From: JBDSKH01 sp035556655
Lineage (GTDB): Bacteria > Actinomycetota > Actinomycetes > Actinomycetales > Microbacteriaceae
Direction of reading: 5' to 3'
Length of the DNA stretch: 64,000 nucleotides
Assembly: GCA_035556655.1 (NCBI GenBank)
Contig: DATMFW010000033.1
Coordinates: 1 to 64,000, forward strand
Shown: piece after piece, positions 16,710-22,821 of the stretch
How positions within the stretch are numbered: the stretch's first letter is position 1
Layout: each line of letters begins with the position of its first letter
The notes under the pieces: generated by a model
The model's input: only the letters and a program-made list of their open reading frames with translations
The model's database searches: none
Told to the model about the DNA's origin: nothing
Made by a program: the position numbers and the translations under genes

Positions 16710-17417
16710 TCAGCTCTTGCGCGAGGCGTCGACGCTCGCGCGGACGCGGTCGAGGTGCGCGGTCATCAGACGCTGGGCCGCCTCGCCGTCGTGCGCGGCG
16801 AGCGCGTCGAGGATCGCCCGATGCTCGGTGTCGCTCGTGGCATGTGAGCCGCCCGTCGACTCGGTGGCCGCAAGCCCCTGCTCACGCTCGATCGTCAGCG
16901 CATCGAAGAGGGCGTCGACGGTGGCGCTCACGAAGCTGTTTCCGGCGGCTCGCGCGACCGCCGAATGGAACTCGACGTCGAGTTCGGACCGGGTGACGGG
17001 CTGGGCAGCGCCCTCGATCCGGGCGAGCAGACCCTCCAGCTCGGCGAGCTTGCGCTCGGAGATGCGGGTGGCGGCGAGGGCAGCCGAGGCGCCCTCGAGC
17101 ATCCGACGGAACTCCAGGAGGTCGCCGAGTCCACCGTCGGGGCTGTCGACCAGCAGTTTGAAATACTGCCGGACGGCGACCGGCGGCAGATTCGCCACCT
17201 CGCTGCGCCTGCCCTGCTGGGTGCGGATCACCCCGAGCTGGCTGAGCATGCGCAGCGCGTCGCGCACCACCCGCATGCTCGCCCCGTAGGTGCGGGCGAT
17301 CTCCTGTTCGGACGGTAGCGGGTCGCCGTCCTTCAGGCCGTGCTCGCGGATGTGTTCCACCAGTTGGTCGGCGAGTTGCGTTCCCAGGTACGGCGCTCCG
17401 AAATCCTTGGTGAGCAT
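16710..17417 (-). CDS. GntR-family transcriptional regulator, FadR/FCD subfamily
   Basis: A 235-residue regulator. The winged helix-turn-helix lies at about residues 14-75 (PLPSEQEIARTYGASMRVVRDALRML then LGVIRTQQGRR), followed by an all-helical FCD ligand-binding domain with the metal/ligand residues in DVEFHSAVARAAGN, TEHRAILDAL and AHLDRV. FCD proteins usually repress catabolic operons and let go when the substrate or an intermediate binds. The ATG has TAGACT six bases upstream, so the mRNA is probably leaderless. Its own -35 region holds CTTAGGTACTAG, the same element seen in the importer and aminotransferase control regions, which points to autoregulation and to control of the island. 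Confidence 0.9.
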   Translation of the reverse strand: MLTKDFGAPYLGTQLADQLVEHIREHGLKDGDPLPSEQEIARTYGASMRVVRDALRMLSQLGVIRTQQGRRSEVANLPPVAVRQYFKLLVDSPDGGLGDLLEFRRMLEGASAALAATRISERKLAELEGLLARIEGAAQPVTRSELDVEFHSAVARAAGNSFVSATVDALFDALTIEREQGLAATESTGGSHATSDTEHRAILDALAAHDGEAAQRLMTAHLDRVRASVDASRKS

Positions 17418-17423
17418 GGGTCC

Positions 17424-17457
17424 AGTCTAGGACCCGGCCAGCCGACTAGTACCTAAG
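17424..17457 (-). promoter_or_regulatory. promoter and putative operator of the GntR gene
   Basis: TAGACT (17429-17424) stands six bases before the ATG. At the -35 distance lies CTTAGGTACTAG (17457-17446), shared with the other control regions of the island. A second partial copy, GGGTCCTAG (17435-17427), overlaps the -10. Confidence 0.55.
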
Positions 17458-17465
17458 ACGGAAGT

Positions 17466-18419
17466 TCAGGCGCGCGAGAGACGCGGCGCGAGCCAGGCGG
17501 CCTGCCGCAGCCAATGGAACTCCATCCCGCCCTCGTGTCCATTGAAGGGATACACGGCCAGTTCGCGATCCGCGCCGCCGTACGCGTTGAACGCCGCGTA
17601 GACGCTCGGCGCAGGCACGATCTCGTCGCGCAATCCGACCGAGAACAGCGCGGGGGCGCTCGCGCGGGTGGCGAGCGTGGCCGCATCCAGATAGGAGAGG
17701 GTCGTCAGGGCACGGTCCGCGCGGTCGCGGTGCACCGAGAGGTACTGCACGAGATCGAGCATCGGTGCGACGGTCGCGGCACGCAGGCTTCCCGGGATAT
17801 CGCACAGGAACGGAACGTCGGGCATCACCGCGGCGATCCCGTCCGCCAGCGCAGCGGCCGCGAGCGCGCTCGCCCCGCCCTGACTGATCCCCGTCACCGC
17901 GACCCGGCCGGCATCGACGAACGGCAGGTCGCGGACCGCGTCGACCAGCAGAGTCGCGTCGGTGAACAGCCGGCGGTAGAAGTGGTCCCGCGGGGCGTCG
18001 AGCCCGCGCGTCACGAACCCGGGTGCGGCAGGCCCCGACCCGTGCGGATCCGGCGTGTCGCCGCCGTTGCCGAGCAGACTGCCCTGCCCGCGGTTGTCCA
18101 TCACGATGTGCACGTAGCCGCAGATCGCCCAATGCACCCGCTCCCCCGGCACGCCGCGACCGAAGCTGTACCCCCGGTACTCGATGACCGCCGGGGTGTT
18201 CGCGGCGCCGCGCGGTGCCGCCACCCACGCCCGGATCGGCTCGCCGGAGAACCCGCTGAACGTGAGGTCGAAGATGTCGAGCTCGGTCACCGGCGAGTCC
18301 ACCCGGGTCAGCACCGGAGGAACGGCCACCGCCCGCGACGAGGCCAGGGTCTCGGCCCAGAACGCGTCGAGGTCGGCCGGGACCGGGAGGTCGGGACGAT
18401 AGTCCTCCAGCCCGGTCAC
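17466..18419 (-). CDS. acetyl xylan esterase / cephalosporin C deacetylase family hydrolase
   Basis: A 317-residue alpha/beta hydrolase of the AXE1 family (carbohydrate esterase 7-like), which removes acetyl groups from short xylo-oligosaccharides or cephalosporins. The nucleophile is in GISQGG, the acid in GLRDEIVP and the histidine in NGHEGG. The oxyanion-side segment VIEYRGYSFGRG and MDNRGQG are typical of the family. No signal peptide is present, so it acts in the cytoplasm. The GTG start comes one base after the leuA stop, so it is co-transcribed with leuA, an unexpected partner. It precedes the GntR gene by 48 bases on the same strand. Confidence 0.87.
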   Translation of the reverse strand: MTGLEDYRPDLPVPADLDAFWAETLASSRAVAVPPVLTRVDSPVTELDIFDLTFSGFSGEPIRAWVAAPRGAANTPAVIEYRGYSFGRGVPGERVHWAICGYVHIVMDNRGQGSLLGNGGDTPDPHGSGPAAPGFVTRGLDAPRDHFYRRLFTDATLLVDAVRDLPFVDAGRVAVTGISQGGASALAAAALADGIAAVMPDVPFLCDIPGSLRAATVAPMLDLVQYLSVHRDRADRALTTLSYLDAATLATRASAPALFSVGLRDEIVPAPSVYAAFNAYGGADRELAVYPFNGHEGGMEFHWLRQAAWLAPRLSRA

Positions 18420-18420
18420 C

Positions 18421-20187
18421 TCAGGCGCTGACCAGCTCGCGGTCGGGCGTCTCGGTGCGGATCGCGCGGTTCACCGCCGAGACCACGGCTTTCAGGGATG
18501 CCGTGGAGATGTCGCCGTCGATCCCCACGCCCCACAACCGCTTGTCGCCGACCTGCAGCTCGACGTAGGCCGCCGCGAGCGCGTCCCCGCCCTCGGACAG
18601 CGTGTGCTCCACGTAGTCGTAGAGCCGGATCTCGTGGCCCTGCGCGCCCATGATCGCCAGGAACGCGGCCACGGGACCGTTGCCGATGCCCTGCGACTCG
18701 TCGACCTGGTCGGCGACGCGCAGGCGCACGTCGAGTTGCACGGAGCCCGACATGTCGCTCGCGGTGCGGGTCGACAGCAGCTCGTAGCGGCCCCACTTGT
18801 CGTCCGGCTGATCAGCGGGCGCCGGCAAGTACTCGTCCTGGAAGATGCCCCAGATCTGCTCGCTGGTGACCTCGCCGCCCTCGGCATCGGTCTTGGCCTG
18901 CACGACGCCCGAGAACTCGATCTGCAGACGGCGGGGCAGATCGAGCGCGTGGTCCGCCTTCAGCAGGTACGCCACTCCCCCCTTGCCCGACTGGGAGTTG
19001 ACCCGCACGACGGCCTCATAGCCGCGACCCAGGTCCTTGGGGTCGACCGGCAGGTAGGGGACCGCCCACGGCAGCTCGGAGACCGGGCGTCCCTCGGCGG
19101 CCGCCGCGGCATCCATCGCCTCGAAGCCCTTCTTGATCGCGTCCTGATGGGATCCGGAGAACGCCGTGTACACGAGGTCGCCCGCCCACGGGGAGCGCTC
19201 GTGCACCTTCAGCTGGTTGCAGTACTCGGCGGTGCGGCGGATCTCGTCGAGATCGCTGAAATCGATCATCGGGTCGATGCCCTGGGTGAACAGGTTGATG
19301 CCCAGCGCGACGAGGTCGACATTGCCGGTGCGCTCGCCGTTGCCGAACAGGCAGCCCTCGATGCGGTCGGCACCGGCCTGATAGCCGAGCTCGGCCGCGG
19401 CGATCGCGGTGCCCCGGTCGTTGTGCGGATGCAGCGACAGGATCACGTTCTCGCGGTGGTTCAGGTGCCGCGACATCCACTCGATCGAATCGGCGTAGAC
19501 GTTCGGGGTGGCCATCTCGACGGTGGCCGGCAGGTTGATGATCACCTTGCGCTCGGGCGTCGGCTCGAAGATCTCCAGCACCTGGTTGCAGACGTCGACG
19601 GCGAACTCGAGCTCGGTCCCGGTGTAGCTCTCGGGGCTGTACTCGTAATAGACCGTCGTTGCGGGAACGGTCTCTTCGTACTGCTTGCACCACCGCGCGC
19701 CCTGCAGGGCGATGTCGATGATGCCCTGCTTGTCGGTGCGGAACACCACATCGCGCTGCAGGATGCTCGTGGAGTTGTACAGGTGCACGATCGCCTGCTT
19801 GGCGCCCCTGATCGCCTCGTAGGTGCGCGCGATCAGCTCCTCGCGCGCCTGGGTCAGTACCTGGATCGTGACGTCGTCGGGGATCAGGTCCTCATCGATC
19901 AGCTGGCGCACGAAGTCGAAGTCGGTCTGGCTGGCCGACGGGAACCCGACCTCGATCTGCTTGTAGCCCATGTTCACCAGCAGGTCGAACATGATGCGTT
20001 TACGCTCGGGGCTCATCGGATCGATGAGCGCCTGATTGCCGTCGCGGAGGTCGACGGCGCACCAGATCGGGGCTCGCGTGATCTCGGCGTCGGGCCAGGT
20101 GCGGTCCGGCAGGTCGGTGACGAACTGCCGCGAGTACGGCGTGTAGCGGTGGATCGGCATGCCGCTCGGCTGCTGGGTGTTCTTCAT
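18421..20187 (-). CDS. leuA: 2-isopropylmalate synthase
   Basis: Condenses acetyl-CoA with 2-oxoisovalerate, the first committed step of leucine synthesis. The 588-residue protein matches the long actinobacterial LeuA type: an N-terminal extension, the HMGL-like TIM barrel beginning WCAVDLRDGNQAL (metal-binding Asp), the HPHNDRGTA motif with two metal-binding histidines, an EGCLFGNGERTGN loop, and a C-terminal regulatory dimer domain (from about residue 450) for leucine feedback. The ATG at 20187 is preceded by GAGGAAG at about 11 nt. A leucine-rich leader peptide and inverted repeats lie upstream, so synthesis is probably controlled by leucine supply. The esterase gene downstream is coupled. 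Confidence 0.96.
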   Translation of the reverse strand: MKNTQQPSGMPIHRYTPYSRQFVTDLPDRTWPDAEITRAPIWCAVDLRDGNQALIDPMSPERKRIMFDLLVNMGYKQIEVGFPSASQTDFDFVRQLIDEDLIPDDVTIQVLTQAREELIARTYEAIRGAKQAIVHLYNSTSILQRDVVFRTDKQGIIDIALQGARWCKQYEETVPATTVYYEYSPESYTGTELEFAVDVCNQVLEIFEPTPERKVIINLPATVEMATPNVYADSIEWMSRHLNHRENVILSLHPHNDRGTAIAAAELGYQAGADRIEGCLFGNGERTGNVDLVALGINLFTQGIDPMIDFSDLDEIRRTAEYCNQLKVHERSPWAGDLVYTAFSGSHQDAIKKGFEAMDAAAAAEGRPVSELPWAVPYLPVDPKDLGRGYEAVVRVNSQSGKGGVAYLLKADHALDLPRRLQIEFSGVVQAKTDAEGGEVTSEQIWGIFQDEYLPAPADQPDDKWGRYELLSTRTASDMSGSVQLDVRLRVADQVDESQGIGNGPVAAFLAIMGAQGHEIRLYDYVEHTLSEGGDALAAAYVELQVGDKRLWGVGIDGDISTASLKAVVSAVNRAIRTETPDRELVSA

Positions 20188-20194
20188 GGTCTGG

Positions 20195-20276
20195 GGCTTC
20201 CTCTTGGTTCAGTCTCGGAAACAGCCGACGACGAACTCCGCGACGAGGGAGGCCGTTGAACTAGACCTCGTCGCGG
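20195..20276 (-). promoter_or_regulatory. candidate leucine attenuator in the leuA leader RNA
   Basis: An 11-bp perfect inverted repeat, CCTCGTCGCGG (20266-20276) and CCGCGACGAGG (20238-20248), has one arm inside the last codons of the leader peptide ORF. Further down, GGCTGTTTCC (minus strand 20226-20217) can pair with GGAAGCC (20201-20195), which includes the likely ribosome-binding site of leuA. The two structures suggest control of termination or of leuA translation. There is no U-tract, so translational control is more likely. Confidence 0.6.
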
Positions 20277-20305
20277 CAGCTAAGAAGGAGCACGCCGGAG
20301 AGCAC
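20261..20305 (-). CDS. leucine-rich leader peptide of leuA
   Basis: A 14-codon ORF, translated MLSGVLLLSCRDEV, followed by TAG. Four of 14 residues are leucine, three in a row at positions 6-8. The GTG start has TACCCT six bases upstream and no Shine-Dalgarno sequence, so the leader is probably translated from a leaderless mRNA. Its last codons (R-D-E) form the 5-prime arm of the hairpin described for this leader. Leucine leader peptides before leuA are known in other actinobacteria; ribosome stalling at the leucine codons would change the folding of the RNA ahead of leuA. Confidence 0.75.
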   Translation of the reverse strand: MLSGVLLLSCRDEV

Positions 20306-20317
20306 GGGATCAGGGTA
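20306..20317 (-). promoter_or_regulatory. leaderless extended -10 of the leuA leader
   Basis: TACCCT (20317-20312), preceded by TGC to give an extended -10, lies six bases before the leader-peptide GTG. No convincing -35 is visible. Confidence 0.55.
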
Positions 20318-20388
20318 GCACTGCCTGACGGATGACTCGTGCGGAACGTTGGGTGGTGGCCGTCCGGCGCCGTGCTCAGACTGAGGAC

Positions 20389-21033
20389 ATGACACAGCGA
20401 CGTCTTCCCGCCCTGCTGACCGCCGCCGGCGGCATCGCCCTGCTCGCCGGCTGCGCCGGAGGCCCCGCCGTCACCCCCGGAGCCGGCGGACCGGCCGGCA
20501 CCGGCGACATCGGTGACATCGGCGTGGCCATCGCCGCGCCCGGCGAGGTGACCGGCCAGGGCACCGTGATCCAGGTCGGCGACGCCGCGCCGCAGCTGTG
20601 CCTCGGCCCGGTCGCCGAGTCCTACCCGCCGCAGTGCTCGGGCCCCGAGATCACCGGCTGGGACTGGGACGCCGTCGAGGGCGACGAGTCCTCGGGCGAG
20701 GTCACCTGGGGCGCGTACGCGCTCACCGGGGGCTGGGATGGCACGACCTTCTCGGTGACGAGTTCGATCATGCTCGCCCTCTACGACCCGATGCCGTTCA
20801 TCGACCCGCTGCTGGATCCCGGCAACGCCGGCGACACCGCGCAGGCCGAGCTCGAGCGCATCCAGACCGGACTGCACGAGTCGGCGCCGTTCGAGGTGCT
20901 CAGCTCGTGGATCGAGAACGGGTACGTGTTCGCCTCGGTGATCTACGACGACGGGTCGCTGCAGGCCTGGGCCGACGAGAAGTATCTGCCGGACACGGTG
21001 GCGATCCGCCCGGCGCTGCGCGACGTGGAGTAG
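20389..21033 (+). CDS. putative lipoprotein of unknown function
   Basis: A 214-residue secreted protein. The signal peptide (QRRLPALLTAAGGIALLAGC) ends in the lipobox LLAGC, so the mature protein is lipid-anchored outside the membrane, followed by a Gly/Pro-rich linker. The mature part has two cysteines (QLCLG, PPQCSG) that could pair and an acidic, tryptophan-rich centre (ITGWDWDAVEG). I do not recognise a domain. ATG 20389 is chosen over upstream starts because GAGG lies just before it and the signal peptide then begins correctly. The leuA leader is divergent; the drug-type exporter follows on the same strand after 73 bases. Confidence 0.75.
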   Translation: MTQRRLPALLTAAGGIALLAGCAGGPAVTPGAGGPAGTGDIGDIGVAIAAPGEVTGQGTVIQVGDAAPQLCLGPVAESYPPQCSGPEITGWDWDAVEGDESSGEVTWGAYALTGGWDGTTFSVTSSIMLALYDPMPFIDPLLDPGNAGDTAQAELERIQTGLHESAPFEVLSSWIENGYVFASVIYDDGSLQAWADEKYLPDTVAIRPALRDVE

Positions 21034-21053
21034 GCCAGGGTCCGCACGGACGT

Positions 21054-21101
21054 GCGTGACAGAGCGTGACAGCGCCGCGACAGAACGGTGCTGTCACGCT
21101 C
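21054..21101. promoter_or_regulatory. phased direct repeats and inverted repeat before the DrrAB-like exporter
   Basis: GCGTGACAG occurs at 21054-21062 and 21064-21072, with a third, weaker GCGACAG at 21077-21083: the (T/C)GACAG cores are 10 and 11 bp apart, one helical turn. An exact inverted copy, CTGTCACGCTC at 21091-21101, pairs with GAGCGTGACAG at 21062-21072. The array ends six bases before the ATG of the ATPase gene. Confidence 0.6.
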
Positions 21102-21106
21102 GCCCC

Positions 21107-22051
21107 ATGACCAATGCGATCGAGGCACACGGCCTCACCAAGCGATTCGGAAAGACCAGGGCCCTCGCCGGGATCGACCTCGAAGTCGGCGAGGGCCGGG
21201 TGCTCGGGGTGCTCGGCCCGAACGGCGCCGGCAAGACGACGGCGGTGCGGATCCTCGCCACGCTGCTGCTGCCCGACGCGGGCACCGCGCGCGTCGGCGG
21301 GTTCGACGTCGTCAAGGAGCCCTCGGCGGTGCGCCGCGTCATCGGGCTCACCGGCCAGTACGCGAGCATCGACGAGGACCTGACCGGGGTCGAGAACCTC
21401 GTGATGATCGGGCAACTGCTCGACCTCTCCCGCGCCCAGGCCCGCGTCCGGGCCGATGAACTGCTGGCCGAGTTCGAGTTGACGGACGCCGGCCGGCGCC
21501 TTGCCAAGACCTACAGCGGCGGGATGCGGCGGCGCCTCGATCTCGCCGCCTCGCTCGTGGGGCGTCCCGCCGTTGTCTACCTCGACGAGCCGACCACCGG
21601 TCTCGACCCCTCGAAACGGGACGATGTCTGGGAGATGGTCCGCCAGCTCACCCGACAGGGCACCACCGTGTTGCTCACCACCCAGTACCTGGAGGAGGCC
21701 GATGCCCTCGCCGAGGAGATCACCGTCATCGACCACGGCCTGGTGATCGCGCACGACACCCCGCACGGGCTGAAGCGTCAGCTGGGCGGACAGACCCTCG
21801 AGGTCCGCCCGGTCCACGTTGCGGACCTGGATGCGGTGACGGCGCTGCTGGCCGAGGTCGGCACCCGCGCTCCCGAGCGCCCCGCAGCGGACCTGGTGTC
21901 GGTCCCGGTGGCCGACGACACCGCGCTGGTGACGACCGTGGCGAAGCTCGCCGAGGCCGGCATCGCGGTCACCGAGCTGTCGCTGCACCTGCCCTCGCTC
22001 GATGAGGTGTTCTACGCGCTCACCGGGCACGAGACGGGAGAGGCCGACTGA
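21107..22051 (+). CDS. daunorubicin-resistance-type (DrrA-like) ABC exporter ATPase
   Basis: A 314-residue ATPase of the DrrA group, which exports drugs or lipids with a single-domain permease. Walker A is GPNGAGKTT (about residues 38-46), the Q-loop TGQYASIDEDLTG, the signature YSGGMRRRLDLA, Walker B VVYLDEPTTGLDP and the switch His position occupied by Gln in LTTQYLEEAD, as is usual in DrrA proteins. The C-terminal domain with LPSLDEVFYALTG is the DrrA C-terminal motif. ATG 21107 lacks a Shine-Dalgarno sequence and lies at the end of the repeat array. The stop overlaps the ATG of the permease gene by one base. Confidence 0.92.
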   Translation: MTNAIEAHGLTKRFGKTRALAGIDLEVGEGRVLGVLGPNGAGKTTAVRILATLLLPDAGTARVGGFDVVKEPSAVRRVIGLTGQYASIDEDLTGVENLVMIGQLLDLSRAQARVRADELLAEFELTDAGRRLAKTYSGGMRRRLDLAASLVGRPAVVYLDEPTTGLDPSKRDDVWEMVRQLTRQGTTVLLTTQYLEEADALAEEITVIDHGLVIAHDTPHGLKRQLGGQTLEVRPVHVADLDAVTALLAEVGTRAPERPAADLVSVPVADDTALVTTVAKLAEAGIAVTELSLHLPSLDEVFYALTGHETGEAD

Positions 22052-22821
22052 TGTTCCGCGACACCCTCGTGCTCGCCCGGCGCACCGTCACCAAGATGCT
22101 GCGCAACCCCGAGCAGTTCCTCGATGTCACCCTGCAGCCGATCATCATGACGGTGCTGTTCGTGTTCATCTTCGGCGGCGCGGTCGCCGGCGACACCACC
22201 GACTACCTGCAGTTCGCGTTGCCGGGGATCATCGTGCAGACCATCATGTTCACCGCGATGACCATCGGGGTGAACCTCAACACCGACCTCAAGAACGGTG
22301 TGTTCGACCGCTTCCGCTCGTTGCCGATCGCGCGCTCTGCGCCGCTGTTCGGGGCCGTCGCCGGCGACATCGTGCGGCACAGCATCGCCGTCGGGGTCAG
22401 CCTGTTGTTCGGGGTCGCGATCGGGTTCCGGTTCCACACCCCGTGGTACTCGGTGCTGCTCGCCGTCGTGCTGATGGTGGTGTTCGCCGTGAGCCTCAGC
22501 TGGCTCTCCGTGCTGGTGGGCATGCTCGCCCGCAGCTCGGGCGCGGTGCAGGGCCTGTCGTTCCTGGTGGTCTTCCCCCTCACCTTCGGATCGTCGACCT
22601 TCGTGCCGGCCAGCACCCTGCCCGACTGGCTGCAGGGCTGGGTGTCGGTCAACCCGGTGACGCACGTCATCGAGACCATGCGCGGGTTGCTCGTGGGCGA
22701 CTCGGTGATGGCCCCCGACACCACCCTCGGCGGCGAGATCATCTGGGTGCTGGCGTCGTGCGTGGTGCTGGTGGCGGTGTTCTTCCCGCTGGCCGCCTGG
22801 GCCTACCGCCGCAAGATCTGA
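22051..22821 (+). CDS. DrrB-like ABC-2 type exporter permease
   Basis: A 256-residue ABC-2 membrane protein with six hydrophobic helices (for example ILVPI-like segments at IIMTVLFVFIFGG and EIIWVLASCVVLVAVFF). The conserved cytoplasmic stretch NTDLKNGVFDRFRSLPIARSA is the coupling segment found in DrrB/Oleandomycin-type permeases, and LTFGSSTFVP and WVSVNPVTHVIETMR are typical of this family. Together with the ATPase it probably exports a hydrophobic antibiotic or lipid. Its last 19 bases overlap the 3-prime end of the convergent regulator gene. Confidence 0.9.
   Translation: MFRDTLVLARRTVTKMLRNPEQFLDVTLQPIIMTVLFVFIFGGAVAGDTTDYLQFALPGIIVQTIMFTAMTIGVNLNTDLKNGVFDRFRSLPIARSAPLFGAVAGDIVRHSIAVGVSLLFGVAIGFRFHTPWYSVLLAVVLMVVFAVSLSWLSVLVGMLARSSGAVQGLSFLVVFPLTFGSSTFVPASTLPDWLQGWVSVNPVTHVIETMRGLLVGDSVMAPDTTLGGEIIWVLASCVVLVAVFFPLAAWAYRRKI

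Noticed and set aside
21091..21097. CTGTCAC before the DrrA-like gene as an ECF41-type promoter
   Set aside because: No CGTC-like element lies at the 16-base spacing, and the repeat pattern fits an operator better.
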